A stretch of DNA of 64,000 nt from Wocania_A spongiicola (GCF_023502325.1 NZ_JAMFLZ010000002.1:496001-560000); one strand, 5' to 3'; positions 16,635 through 25,695 are shown, numbered from the stretch's first letter. Numbers and translations are program-made. The notes: generated by a model not told the origin, from the letters alone.

Positions 16635-17657
16635 TTATTCTTTTATTGGAATATAAATTTCGGTTATCCAATCTGCAGGATTCGGTTTGCTCATTGGATC
16701 TGTTAAATATACCTCAAGAGCTGGTAAATCATGCACTTCTTCTAAACCATTATCATTTATATATTTAGTTGCTGTTTCCCAAGTTTCTTTTAAATTAGTA
16801 TAATCTCCATTTAAAGTTGTTTTAATTGCTTTAAAGGGCTGTAATTGTCCTGTTAAAATATCACTATCTGTAGTAATTATTTTTTCAGTAGTAGGTACGC
16901 AACAAGAAAACATGACAGCATTATTTTCTTCATCCCATTTATGGTAAGCAACAAAAGGAGCTCCAGCCATAGTTATATTATTTTTCATGGCGTACTCACC
17001 AACTTTAGGTAACATTTCAATCATTTTGCTTTTTAAATCACTTATTTTACAAGACGTTGTGTTGTATAAATAATAACCACCACTATGATTGGTAGGTCCA
17101 TTAACAGTAACACTGTATTTTTTCATACTGGCAACAACAATGCTATCTAGTTTTTCAAGGCTTCTCTCATAATGTGGTCCAATTTGTTTTTCCATACCAC
17201 CCATTAAAACAGAAAACATTTTAAAAACAAAAGGTAAATCTTTCCCAGAAATGGTCCATGTGGCATCTGTAGAACCATCCTCGTTAGGTGTGAATTTCCA
17301 ATTTACATCTGATGGAGGAAATTCAGCAAATTGCATATGTTGTTGTATAGATGTGTTTGGAGAAGCTTCAGTAGTTTTCATAGTACCAATACCATCTTTA
17401 TCTTCCCAAGAATATGACCCATTTACACCCTTTGTTTGGTCGGATAATGTAATTTTCATATCTGGGTCTGCTTCTACCCAAGACGACCATGATTCCCAAT
17501 TTTTAAAATCGATAACATTATCATAAATAATTCCAGCAGGTGCTTTTATAGTTCGCGTTCTGGTAACTTCAAATTCATTGGGCTGTACAGCAATATAAAT
17601 AGCAGCGCCAATAATACCTATCAGTAATAAAAACAGAATATATTTTAACGTTTTCAT
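16635..17657 (-). CDS. Membrane-anchored SRPBCC plus GyrI-like effector-binding protein
   Basis: The 340-residue protein has one N-terminal membrane helix (~5-24), an SRPBCC/polyketide-cyclase-type domain (~28-170, with VIDFKNWESWSSW and the helical end HYERSLEKLDSIV), and a C-terminal GyrI-like/AraC effector-binding domain (~190-338, ending EIYIPIKE). The two modules may each hold a hydrophobic ligand. It is the promoter-proximal gene of a pair with crcB; a TATATTTG box on the minus strand (17696-17689) stands about 32 bp before the start. A functional link with fluoride export is not obvious. Confidence 0.8.
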   Translation of the reverse strand: MKTLKYILFLLLIGIIGAAIYIAVQPNEFEVTRTRTIKAPAGIIYDNVIDFKNWESWSSWVEADPDMKITLSDQTKGVNGSYSWEDKDGIGTMKTTEASPNTSIQQHMQFAEFPPSDVNWKFTPNEDGSTDATWTISGKDLPFVFKMFSVLMGGMEKQIGPHYERSLEKLDSIVVASMKKYSVTVNGPTNHSGGYYLYNTTSCKISDLKSKMIEMLPKVGEYAMKNNITMAGAPFVAYHKWDEENNAVMFSCCVPTTEKIITTDSDILTGQLQPFKAIKTTLNGDYTNLKETWETATKYINDNGLEEVHDLPALEVYLTDPMSKPNPADWITEIYIPIKE

Positions 17658-17841
17658 CTTAAATAAAATTATAATAAATATTGAAAATCAAATATAATCA
17701 TTTTAATCTTTGATTAATAAATTATTACATTTGCTACTCTAAAATTAAATATTTAACAATTGAACTTGTTTATTTTGAATAATCACTAATTTTTCAGGTA
17801 TAACGAGTCCAATTTTTATAGAAAAACTAAAACTAAAATAA

Positions 17842-19881
17842 ATGAAATTAAAAACCGTATTAAGTTTTGCTTTTGTAGCAACTTTTTTATTATCCTGTGG
17901 AAACGATAAATCTGAAAAGCAAAGCGATAATATAAAAGAGAAAGAAGCGACTGCATTTAATTTTAACGTTGAGCAATTTGCAGACATTAAAATATTGCGT
18001 TATCAAATTCCAGGCTGGGAGCAATTGACTTTAAAAGAACAAAAACTTGTGTATTATTTAACACAAGCTGGTTTAGCTGGAAGAGATATTATGTGGGATC
18101 AAAATTACCGCCATAATCTTAAAATTAGAAAAGCTTTAGAGCATATTTATGCAAATTATAAAGGAGATAAAACTACTGCTAATTGGAGCGCTTATGAAAC
18201 TTATTTAAAACGCGTTTGGTTCAGCAATGGAATTCATCATCATTATTCAAATGATAAGTTGAAACCTGAGTTTTCTTCAGATTATTTAAAAGAATTATTA
18301 GCAGAAACTAATGCAACTTTAGAAGGAGAAGCTTTTGATGTTATTTTTAATGATGCTGATTCTAAAAAAGTAAATCAGGCAAAAGGAGTTGATAATGTAG
18401 CACTTTCTGCAGTTAATTTTTATGGACCAAATGTTACTAATGCTGATGTAGAAAGTTTTTATAAAACTAAAACATCTCCTAATCCAGAAAAGCCTTTATC
18501 GTATGGATTAAACTCTCAGTTAGTAAAAGAAAATGGTGAGTTAAAAGAGCGTGTTTATAAATCTGGTGGATTATACGGATCTGCAATAGATGAAATTATT
18601 AAATGGCTTGAATTAGCTAAGAGTGTTGCCGAAAATGAAGCTCAAGGAAATGCACTTGGGTTACTAATTGAATATTATAAAACAGGTGATTTACAAATTT
18701 GGGATGATTATAATGTAGCCTGGACTGCTGCTACTAAAGGAAATGTAGACTATATTAATAGTTTTATTGAAGTATATAACGACCCATTAGGCTATAGAGG
18801 TTCTTATGAAAATATTATTCAAATTAATGATTTTGATATGTCTCAAAAAATGAAGGTTTTATCGGATAATGCACAATGGTTTGAAGATAACTCGCCTTTA
18901 ATGGATGCCCACAAAAAGAAAAATGTGGTAGGAGTAACATATAAAGTTGTTAATGTAGCTGGCGAAGCTGGCGATGCATCACCAAGTACGCCAATTGGTG
19001 TGAATTTACCAAATGCCAATTGGATTAGAGCTGCTGTAGGAAGTAAATCTGTATCTTTAGGTAACATTATTAATGCTTATAATAATGCAGGAAGTTCAGG
19101 ACGTTTAAAGGAATTTGTACATGATGAAGATGAATTAAAATTAGAAGAGGAATACGGACAATTAGCTGATAAATTACACACAGCATTACATGAAGTTATT
19201 GGGCATGCTTCCGGGCAATTAAATCCAGGTGTTGGAGAAACTAAGGAAACATTAAAAAATTATGCATCTACGCTTGAAGAAGGTCGTGCAGATTTAGTAG
19301 GATTATACTATTTATACAACCCTAAATTACAAGAATTAGGATTAGTTAAAGATTGGAAAACTGTTGGAAAAACAGCTTTCGATGGGTATATTAGAAATGG
19401 TTTAATGACCCAGTTAATTCGTTTAAATTTAGGTGATGATGTTGAAGAGGCGCACATGCGTAACAGGCAATGGGTTTCTGCTTGGGCTTTTGAAAAAGGA
19501 AAAGCTGATAATGTTATTGAAAAAGTAACTAGAGACGGAAAAACCTATTTCAACATTACAGATTATGATAAATTACATAATTTATTTGGGCAATTATTAC
19601 GAGAAACACAACGCATAAAATCTGAAGGCGATTATGCAGCAGTTGAAGCTTTAGTAGAAGGCTATGGTGTAAAAGTAAATCAAGCAATTCATGCCGAGGT
19701 TTTAGAAAGAAACAAACAGTTTACGTCTGCTCCATATAGTGGTTTTGTTAACCCTGTTTTGGTTGCCAAAAAGGATGAGACTGGAGAAATTACAGAAATT
19801 AAAGTTACACAACCAGAAACATTTCCTGGTCAAATGCTAGACTATAGTAAAAATTATAACTTTTTACCGGAAGTAAATTAA
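17842..19881 (+). CDS. Dipeptidyl-peptidase III (peptidase family M49), lipoprotein
   Basis: A 679-residue zinc exopeptidase that removes N-terminal dipeptides. The zinc motif HExxGH appears as HEVIGH (450-455), and the second motif as EEGRAD (~479-484), where the Glu ligand of EExRAD-type M49 enzymes sits. A lipoprotein signal (FLLSC, Cys19) places it on the cell surface or in the periplasm, as in other Bacteroidota members. Homologues are sometimes mislabelled as dihydrofolate reductase. A TACATTTG box at 17726 is a possible promoter. Its own terminator follows at 19907. Confidence 0.93.
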   Translation: MKLKTVLSFAFVATFLLSCGNDKSEKQSDNIKEKEATAFNFNVEQFADIKILRYQIPGWEQLTLKEQKLVYYLTQAGLAGRDIMWDQNYRHNLKIRKALEHIYANYKGDKTTANWSAYETYLKRVWFSNGIHHHYSNDKLKPEFSSDYLKELLAETNATLEGEAFDVIFNDADSKKVNQAKGVDNVALSAVNFYGPNVTNADVESFYKTKTSPNPEKPLSYGLNSQLVKENGELKERVYKSGGLYGSAIDEIIKWLELAKSVAENEAQGNALGLLIEYYKTGDLQIWDDYNVAWTAATKGNVDYINSFIEVYNDPLGYRGSYENIIQINDFDMSQKMKVLSDNAQWFEDNSPLMDAHKKKNVVGVTYKVVNVAGEAGDASPSTPIGVNLPNANWIRAAVGSKSVSLGNIINAYNNAGSSGRLKEFVHDEDELKLEEEYGQLADKLHTALHEVIGHASGQLNPGVGETKETLKNYASTLEEGRADLVGLYYLYNPKLQELGLVKDWKTVGKTAFDGYIRNGLMTQLIRLNLGDDVEEAHMRNRQWVSAWAFEKGKADNVIEKVTRDGKTYFNITDYDKLHNLFGQLLRETQRIKSEGDYAAVEALVEGYGVKVNQAIHAEVLERNKQFTSAPYSGFVNPVLVAKKDETGEITEIKVTQPETFPGQMLDYSKNYNFLPEVN

Positions 19882-19906
19882 GTGTTATATAATTCCGTTT
19901 TTAAGG

Positions 19907-19937
19907 CAGAGCTTTTTAATTAAGGCTCTGTTTTTTT
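19907..19937 (+). terminator. Terminator of dipeptidyl-peptidase III gene
   Basis: CAGAGC and GCTCTG form a 6-bp stem with a 12-nt loop and are followed by seven T, 26 bp after the stop. Confidence 0.75.
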
Positions 19938-20006
19938 ATTTACACTAAAAACTAAAAGAATTAGGTTAACAACAATAAGAGCAGCAATAATTAATAGTAT
20001 TTTCAT
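19920..20006 (-). CDS. Possible 28-residue single-helix membrane peptide
   Basis: A complete frame from ATG 20006 to TAA 19920. The peptide is a basic start (MK), one hydrophobic helix of about 20 residues (ILLIIAALIVVNLILLVFSV) and a polar NKKTEP tail, the form of small bacterial membrane proteins. Its 3' end overlaps the terminator of the convergent peptidase gene. Too short for confidence without homologues. Confidence 0.35.
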   Translation of the reverse strand: MKILLIIAALIVVNLILLVFSVNKKTEP

Positions 20007-20156
20007 GATTCAGGTTTCTCTAGTTATTATCTAGATGCAAAATTTTACAATTGGTTGCGTCAAATCTTACATCTATTTATATAACAGTTAAAAACCGTTT
20101 TTCCCTAATACATTTTTTCGAAATTTAGCTTGAAGGCTTAAAAAACTATGTAAATA

Positions 20157-20342
20157 CTACTTTAAAAAGAATTTAATAGCAACAATAAATAATATAAATG
20201 AAATAAAAGCAATTAAAACCCATACACTACCAGCATAAAAACGTTTATGTAGTTTTAAATCTTTTCGGTAAGTAAAACCAATAATGATAGCAAAGGCAAT
20301 AAAAAATAAAACTCCGAAAATGATTTGACCGTTACTAAACAT
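20157..20342 (-). CDS. Small two-helix membrane protein
   Basis: A 61-residue protein from ATG 20342 (the frame extends 11 codons upstream, but this start gives the usual MFSNGQIIFG opening). Two membrane helices (~7-24 and 40-58) flank a basic loop FTYRKDLKLHKRFYAGSVW. I recall similar conserved hypothetical proteins in other Flavobacteriaceae with the same RKDLKLHK loop. Function unknown. Divergent from the NTP-pyrophosphohydrolase gene. Confidence 0.65.
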   Translation of the reverse strand: MFSNGQIIFGVLFFIAFAIIIGFTYRKDLKLHKRFYAGSVWVLIAFISFILFIVAIKFFLK

Positions 20343-20417
20343 ATGGTTATTTTTATGCAAATTTAATGAAAACACTAAAGATTTCCTTCTTCAAGGAAAT
20401 GAAAAAATAGTTTATTT

Positions 20418-20804
20418 ATGAAAAATAAAATTGAAGCCGTAAAAGCCTTCCATACAGCATTTAAAATAGGTCACAGAGAAACTCCAAAAGCAGATTTAGG
20501 CAGCGAAAAGAATACGTTGCGTTTTAATTTAATGAAAGAGGAAAATGAAGAGTATTTTGAAGCTGCTAACAATAATGATTTGATTGAGGTTGCAGATGCA
20601 TTAGGAGATATGCTTTATATTTTGTGCGGTACTATTATTGAGCATGGCATGCAATATAAAATAGAAGAGGTTTTTAATGAAATTCAAAGGAGTAATATGA
20701 GTAAATTAGGTGAAGATGGACAACCAATTTATCGTGAAGATGGTAAAGTGCTAAAAGGACCAAATTATTTTAAACCTAATATTGAAGCTATATTGGATAA
20801 ATAA
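20418..20804 (+). CDS. MazG-like / PRA-PH-like nucleotide pyrophosphohydrolase
   Basis: A 128-residue all-alpha NTP-pyrophosphatase. The metal-binding motif reads EENEEYFEA followed 15-20 residues later by EVADALGDMLYIL, the ExxE...ExxD arrangement of the MazG/HisE superfamily. The C-terminal half (FNEIQRSNMSKLGEDGQPIYREDGKVLKGPNY) is typical of the single-domain phosphoribosyl-ATP-pyrophosphohydrolase-like subgroup. Probably hydrolyses non-canonical or surplus nucleotides in the cytoplasm. Single gene with a shared bidirectional terminator. Confidence 0.85.
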   Translation: MKNKIEAVKAFHTAFKIGHRETPKADLGSEKNTLRFNLMKEENEEYFEAANNNDLIEVADALGDMLYILCGTIIEHGMQYKIEEVFNEIQRSNMSKLGEDGQPIYREDGKVLKGPNYFKPNIEAILDK

Positions 20805-20840
20805 AAAAAGGAAGCTATTTGGCTGCTTCCTTTTTTTTTT
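20803..20840. terminator. Bidirectional terminator
   Basis: GGAAGC and GCTTCC with a 9-nt loop, flanked by a run of A on one side and a long run of T on the other. It fills the 36 bp between the convergent pyrophosphohydrolase and ilvE genes and can stop both. Confidence 0.85.
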
Positions 20841-21905
20841 TTAAACATTATATCTCCATCCAAAAGGATCTTCAGATTTGTTAGTTTGAATATCTGTGAT
20901 GCGTTTCTTTAAAGAACTTGCATAGGTGTTTTCCAATTCTGGTAAATCAAAATCTTCGTCTTTATAGCCAAAACCAGCTATTGGAGAAATTACAGCAGCA
21001 GTTCCAGCTCCAAACATTTCTTTTAAAGTACCATTTTTAGCAGCAGTAACAACCTCGCTAACAGATATTTTTCTAACTTCTACAGGAATACCTTCAGCTT
21101 CAGCTAATTCTATAATACTTTTACGTGTAATACCATCTAAAATTCTATCGCTAGTTGGTCCAGTTATTAGGGTATCATTTATACGAATAAAAATATTCAT
21201 AGCACCAGCTTCTTCTATATATTCATGCGTATTATCATCTGTCCAAATGACTTGTTGGTAACCTTTTTCAATGGCTAATTGAGTAGGGTAAAATTGTCCA
21301 GCATAATTACCGCCAGCTTTAGCAAAACCAACACCACCATTAGCAGAACGAGAATATTTCTCTTCTATTAAAACTTTTACTTTCCCTGCAAAATACGATC
21401 CAGATGGAGCAGTTGCAATCACAAATTTATATTCGTCTGCAGGTGAGGCATGAAACCCTTTTCCTGTAGCAAATACAAAAGGTCTTATATATAAAGAACT
21501 ACCATCATTTTTAGGAATCCAATCGCTATCAACTTTTAATAGCGCTTTTAGGCCTTCCATAAAATACGCTTCAGGCAATTCTGGCATTGCAAGACGTTTT
21601 GATGAAATATTTAATCGTTTGAAATTATCTATAGGACGAAACAATAATACATTATCATTTTCATCTTTGTAAGCTTTCATTCCTTCAAATACAGATTGCC
21701 CGTAATGAAAAATCTTAGCAGAAGGATCCAAAGAAATTGGAGCATAAGGGACAACCTTAGGTGCTTGCCATTTTCCATCTTTATAATCACATTCTAACAT
21801 ATGATCAGAAAATGTTTTCCCAAAGCTTAAATTATCAAAATCTACATCATGAATTTTTGTTTTTTTTGTTTTTATAACCTCTATGTCGTTGATTAAAGTA
21901 TCCAT
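20841..21905 (-). CDS. ilvE: Branched-chain amino-acid aminotransferase
   Basis: A 354-residue fold-type IV PLP enzyme catalysing the reversible transamination of leucine, isoleucine and valine with 2-oxoglutarate. The PLP-lysine is Lys196 in FAKAGGNYAG; other family landmarks are YGQSVFEGMKAY, RPFVFATG, EEAGAMNIF, and ITRKSIIELAE. Length and the KxGGNY motif match the type II (eukaryote-like) BCAT group. Transcribed alone, from a possible TAAATTTG box (21933-21926) upstream of its start. Confidence 0.95.
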   Translation of the reverse strand: MDTLINDIEVIKTKKTKIHDVDFDNLSFGKTFSDHMLECDYKDGKWQAPKVVPYAPISLDPSAKIFHYGQSVFEGMKAYKDENDNVLLFRPIDNFKRLNISSKRLAMPELPEAYFMEGLKALLKVDSDWIPKNDGSSLYIRPFVFATGKGFHASPADEYKFVIATAPSGSYFAGKVKVLIEEKYSRSANGGVGFAKAGGNYAGQFYPTQLAIEKGYQQVIWTDDNTHEYIEEAGAMNIFIRINDTLITGPTSDRILDGITRKSIIELAEAEGIPVEVRKISVSEVVTAAKNGTLKEMFGAGTAAVISPIAGFGYKDEDFDLPELENTYASSLKKRITDIQTNKSEDPFGWRYNV

Positions 21906-21997
21906 AATTCAAGTTGTTTATGGTACAAATTTAATTAAAAACGGTATTAAAAATGATATATTTGTAACAAATCGTTTAAAATTGAAAAATTCATATT

Positions 21998-22501
21998 ATG
22001 AAGTCAATAACCTTAATAATTATTTGCGTATTCATGTTAAATTCTTGCAAAAATAAAGATGATAAACAGCAAGAAAAACCAGTTGAAGCTGAAAAAGTAG
22101 AGTATGCTTCTTTTGGAAACGTTATAATTGCTGATGATGCTATTGAAGCTGCTTCTATGGCGTCGCATTATAAAACTATGAATGTTGGAGATAGTATTAA
22201 TTCTAAAATGATTGCAACAGTGAACAAAGTTTGTCAAGCAAAAGGGTGTTGGATGACTTTAAATTTGGGTGATGACAAAGAAGTTATGGTTAAGTTTAAA
22301 GATTATGGATTTTTTATGCCTAAAGATATTGGAGGAAAGGAAGTTGTTATAAATGGAAAAGCATATGTTAAAGAGGTTTCAGTTGATGAACAACGTCATT
22401 ACGCTGAAGATGAAGGTAAAACAGCTGAAGAGATTGCAAGTATAACCGAACCTAAAAGAACATATTCTTTTGAGGCAGATGGTGTATTGTTAAAACAATA
22501 G
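21998..22501 (+). CDS. DUF4920 family lipoprotein
   Basis: A 167-residue lipoprotein (MLNSC, Cys17) with the DUF4920 features: YASFGNVI at the start of the mature part, a VCQAKGCWMTL motif with paired Cys that recalls a redox or metal site, KFKDYGFFMPKD, and a C-terminal FEADGVLLK. Function unknown in the family. A TATATTTG box at 21957-21964 is its likely -7 element. The mnmD gene starts 1 bp after its stop, so the two are one transcript. Confidence 0.85.
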   Translation: MKSITLIIICVFMLNSCKNKDDKQQEKPVEAEKVEYASFGNVIIADDAIEAASMASHYKTMNVGDSINSKMIATVNKVCQAKGCWMTLNLGDDKEVMVKFKDYGFFMPKDIGGKEVVINGKAYVKEVSVDEQRHYAEDEGKTAEEIASITEPKRTYSFEADGVLLKQ

Positions 22502-22502
22502 T

Positions 22503-23231
22503 TTGAAGAGAGAAATTGTAATAACTGCTGATGGTTCGTCAACTATTCATTTACCAGAATGGGATGAGCAATACCATTCAAAACACGGTGCTATACAAGA
22601 AGCATATCATGTCTTTATAAAGCATGGCTTGCACTACTTTTGTAATTCAGAACAAAGCGAAGAATCTCAACGAAAAATAATTGATGTTACTTCGAGCTCC
22701 GTAGAGAAGTATCGTAATATTTCAATACTAGAAATTGGATTTGGTACTGGCTTAAACGCGTTTATTACTTTGTTAGAAGCTAAAAAATTAAAAATTTTTG
22801 TTGATTATTTTGGTGTAGAAGCCTATCCAGTTTTAATGGATGAAATAAATCAACTAAACTATTCAGAAGAATTAAATGTTGAAGATAAATCATCACTTTT
22901 TAATAAATTGCATGAAGTTTCGTGGGAGGAGTTTCATAAAGTAACATCTTACTTTTCTTTAGCAAAGCAAAAAAGATTCTTTTCAGAAATAAAAGAAGAG
23001 AATTGTTATAATATCATCTATTTTGACGCTTTTGGAGCACGCGTACAACCAGAATTGTGGACAGAGAGTATATTTCAAAAAATGTACAGTGCATTAAAAA
23101 TTAAAGGTATTTTAGTTACATATTCTGCAAAGGGTAGTGTTAGAAGAGCTATGGAAACTGTAGGATTTAAAGTAGAGCGATTACCAGGACCACCTGGAAA
23201 ACGAGAAATGTTACGCGCTACTAAAAGTTAA
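22503..23231 (+). CDS. mnmD: tRNA 5-methylaminomethyl-2-thiouridine methyltransferase MnmD
   Basis: A 242-residue SAM-dependent methyltransferase that makes the last methylation of mnm5s2U34 in tRNA. Diagnostics: LPEWDEQYHSKHGAIQEAYHVF at the start, SAM motif I LEIGFGTGLNAFI (76-88), YFDAFGARVQPELW, and C-terminal RLPGPPGKREML. The start is TTG at 22503; no ATG precedes the conserved MKRE opening. It lacks the FAD-oxidase half of enteric MnmC, as is normal in Bacteroidota. Residues ~47-71, just before motif I, look like an insertion that corresponds to repeat DNA. Confidence 0.92.
   Translation: MKREIVITADGSSTIHLPEWDEQYHSKHGAIQEAYHVFIKHGLHYFCNSEQSEESQRKIIDVTSSSVEKYRNISILEIGFGTGLNAFITLLEAKKLKIFVDYFGVEAYPVLMDEINQLNYSEELNVEDKSSLFNKLHEVSWEEFHKVTSYFSLAKQKRFFSEIKEENCYNIIYFDAFGARVQPELWTESIFQKMYSALKIKGILVTYSAKGSVRRAMETVGFKVERLPGPPGKREMLRATKS
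22641..22711 (+). repeat. Dispersed-repeat-like DNA inside mnmD
   Basis: Two stretches within the gene look like flavobacterial intergenic repeats: TTGTAATTC...GAAGAATCTCA (22640-22669), which matches the skeleton of the repeat at 51615 (TTGTCATT...GAAATCTCA), and ACTTCGAG...GAGAAGT (22689-22710), an imperfect palindrome. Both are read through in frame as SEQSEES and TSSSVEK. Confidence 0.45.
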
Positions 23232-23312
23232 AAACCAGTTAAATCTGTTAAACCAAGTATAAATGTGTAGCTATTAAAACTTGCATTTTGTATTTTTATA
23301 TAAAAAGTAACT

Positions 23313-24218
23313 ATGCGAGTTTTAATAACTGGAGCGACAGGATTAGTAGGGCAAGAGGTTGTTAAACTTTGCCATGAAAAAGATATTGCTGTAAACTACC
23401 TTACAACTAGCAAATCTAAAATTAAAGGCCAGAAAAACTACCAAGGTTTTTATTGGAACCCAAAAACGCAAGATATAGATAAAACCTGTTTTAAAAATGT
23501 TGATGCTATTATTCATTTAGCAGGCGCAACAGTTTCAAAGCGATGGACAATAGATTATAAAAAAGAAATTCTTTCTAGTAGAATTGAAGGTACACAATTG
23601 TTGATAAATGCTCTAAAAGGAGAAATGCACACCATTACACAAATAGTATCGGCAAGTGCTATTGGTATTTATCCAGATTCTTTAATTAATTATTATGACG
23701 AAGCTTTTAACGATTTTGATGATTCTTTTTTGAGTGATGTCGTACAAAAATGGGAAGGGGTAGTTGATGGGTTTTCAAAGTTAAACATAGCTGTATCTAA
23801 AATAAGAATTGGTTTAGTGTTATCAAACAACGGAGGTGCATTAATAGAAATGGTTAAGCCTATAAGGTTTGGTTTAGGTTCTGCTTTCGGTAATGGAAAG
23901 CAATGGCAATCGTGGATACATATTAAAGATTTGGCACATTTATTTTTATATGTTTTAGAATATAAATTAATTGGTGTTTATAATGGCGTAGCGCCAAACC
24001 CTGTTACTAATATGGAGTTGACAAAAAGTATTGCTAAGGCGTTGAAAAAGCCTTTGTTTTTACCTAATATTCCAAAATTTTTCATGAAACTTGTTTTAGG
24101 AGAGATGCATACCTTACTTTTTGGTAGTCAACGTGTAAGTTCTAAAAAAATTGAAAATAAAGGGTTTCAATTTAAAGAGTATCACTTGCAATCTGCTTTA
24201 AAGGATTTATTAGATTGA
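23313..24218 (+). CDS. TIGR01777-type SDR epimerase
   Basis: A 301-residue extended short-chain-dehydrogenase-fold protein. The NAD(P) motif is ITGATGLVG at residues 4-12; HLAGATVSKRWT and a SASAIGIYP segment are hallmarks of the TIGR01777 (YfcH-like, nucleoside-diphosphate-sugar epimerase-like) family, as are the SWIHIKDL and YNGVAPNPV motifs in the C-terminal half. Substrate is not known for the family. It lies 81 bp after mnmD on the same strand. Confidence 0.92.
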   Translation: MRVLITGATGLVGQEVVKLCHEKDIAVNYLTTSKSKIKGQKNYQGFYWNPKTQDIDKTCFKNVDAIIHLAGATVSKRWTIDYKKEILSSRIEGTQLLINALKGEMHTITQIVSASAIGIYPDSLINYYDEAFNDFDDSFLSDVVQKWEGVVDGFSKLNIAVSKIRIGLVLSNNGGALIEMVKPIRFGLGSAFGNGKQWQSWIHIKDLAHLFLYVLEYKLIGVYNGVAPNPVTNMELTKSIAKALKKPLFLPNIPKFFMKLVLGEMHTLLFGSQRVSSKKIENKGFQFKEYHLQSALKDLLD

Positions 24219-24348
24219 TAAATAATAACATTAGAGAATTCACTTAAAGTTTTTAAGTATATCAGTCCATTCTGTTTAATAATTAATATAATGTATAAGA
24301 AGGCAGATGATTTTTTATAAATTCAAATTTCAAAATTGATGCAACTAA

Positions 24349-25587
24349 CTACTTTTTAAGCGCTGCTATTTCGGCAATTTTACAAATCACTTCGGTAGCT
24401 TTTATCATGCTTTCTACTGGTACATATTCATAGCGTCCATGAAAGTTATGACCGCCAGCAAAAATATTAGGACATGGTAATCCCATGTAGCTTAATTGTG
24501 AACCGTCTGTGCCACCTCGAATGGCTTTAATTAAAGGTTCTATCCCTAATTGCTTCATAGCTTCTTCAGCAATATCAACAATATGTATAACGGGTTCAAC
24601 CTTTTCTTTCATGTTGTAATATTGATCTTTTATTTCTACTACTATAGCTTCGGTTCCGTATTGCGAATTAAGCTCGTTTGCTAATTTGGACATAACTTCT
24701 TTCCTAGCTTCAAAATGGCTTTTATCGTGATCACGAATAATATATTCTAAAATAGTTTCATCAACATCACCATTTATATTATGCAAGTGAAAAAAGCCTT
24801 CATAGCCTTCAGTATGTTCAGGCGTTTCTAATCGTGGTAACGAGTTAATAAACTCGGTAGCGATATACATAGAATTTATCATTTTTCCTTTGGCATAGCC
24901 TGGATGGACAATTTTTCCTTTTATTTTTACTTTTGCACCTGCAGCATTAAAATTTTCGTATTCTAATTCTCCTATTTGGCTACCATCCATAGTATAAGCC
25001 CAATCGGCGTTAAATTTTTCAACATCAAACTTATGTGCACCACGACCAATTTCTTCATCAGGTGTAAAACCTACACGTATTTTTCCGTGTTTAATTTCTG
25101 GATGATTAATTAAGTATTCCATTGCCGAAACAATTTCGCAAATACCAGCTTTATCATCTGCTCCTAAAAGAGTTGTACCATCTGTAGTAATTAAAGTTTG
25201 CCCAATATATTGACGCAAATCATCAAAATAATCTGGAGATAAAACAATGTTTTCTTCTTTATTTAATAAAATGTCTCCACCGTGATAATTTTCAAAAATT
25301 TGTGGATTTACATTAGCACCGGTAAAATCTGGTGAGGTATCAAAATGAGAAATAAAACCAATGGTAGGTGTGTCGTGTTCTACATTACTTGGTAATGTAG
25401 CCATAATATATGCGTTTTCATCAATAGTAACATCTTGCATACCAATAACTTTTAACTCTTCAAATAATTTATTGGCTAAATCCCATTGTTTTTTTGTACT
25501 TGGAGTGGTGCTTGAATTTGGGTCAGACTCCGTATCGATGGTAACGTAGCCTATAAAACGTTTTATAATGTGTTCTTTTGAGATCAT
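24349..25587 (-). CDS. pepT: Peptidase T (tripeptide aminopeptidase)
   Basis: A 412-residue zinc aminotripeptidase of family M20B, cytoplasmic. Metal-site motifs are visible in order: ISHFDTSPDF (His, Asp), LLGADDKAGI (bridging Asp), TPDEEIGRG (catalytic Glu and ligand), TMDGSQIGE, and the C-terminal GGHNFHGRYEYVP (His). The frame opens two codons earlier with TTG at 25593; ATG 25587 (MISKEHI) is preferred. Transcribed alone. Confidence 0.95.
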   Translation of the reverse strand: MISKEHIIKRFIGYVTIDTESDPNSSTTPSTKKQWDLANKLFEELKVIGMQDVTIDENAYIMATLPSNVEHDTPTIGFISHFDTSPDFTGANVNPQIFENYHGGDILLNKEENIVLSPDYFDDLRQYIGQTLITTDGTTLLGADDKAGICEIVSAMEYLINHPEIKHGKIRVGFTPDEEIGRGAHKFDVEKFNADWAYTMDGSQIGELEYENFNAAGAKVKIKGKIVHPGYAKGKMINSMYIATEFINSLPRLETPEHTEGYEGFFHLHNINGDVDETILEYIIRDHDKSHFEARKEVMSKLANELNSQYGTEAIVVEIKDQYYNMKEKVEPVIHIVDIAEEAMKQLGIEPLIKAIRGGTDGSQLSYMGLPCPNIFAGGHNFHGRYEYVPVESMIKATEVICKIAEIAALKK

Positions 25588-25650
25588 GAGCAAATAATTA
25601 AATACTTTTTAATGGCTAAAGTTACAATTTATAAGTTTTTTACTTTAGAA

Positions 25651-25681
25651 TTGCTCAATTTTTTATTTAGAAGTATTTTTG
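25651..25681 (+). promoter_or_regulatory. Promoter of pyrD
   Basis: TTG at 25651-25653 and TATTTTTG at 25674-25681 with a 20-bp spacer fit the -33/-7 pattern. The start codon follows 14 bp later, so the leader is very short. Confidence 0.6.
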
Positions 25682-25695
25682 CATAAATAATACTG

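Noticed and set aside
16627..17842. Fluoride riboswitch for crcB
   Set aside because: No pseudoknot-like fluoride motif is visible before crcB or before the gene it is co-transcribed with.
17745..17987. 80-codon minus-strand frame over the start of the dipeptidyl-peptidase gene
   Set aside because: Antisense to a clear lipoprotein signal and lacks any domain; a shadow frame.
17842..19881. Annotating the M49 protein as dihydrofolate reductase
   Set aside because: The HExxGH and EExRAD-type motifs and the 679-residue length are those of dipeptidyl-peptidase III.
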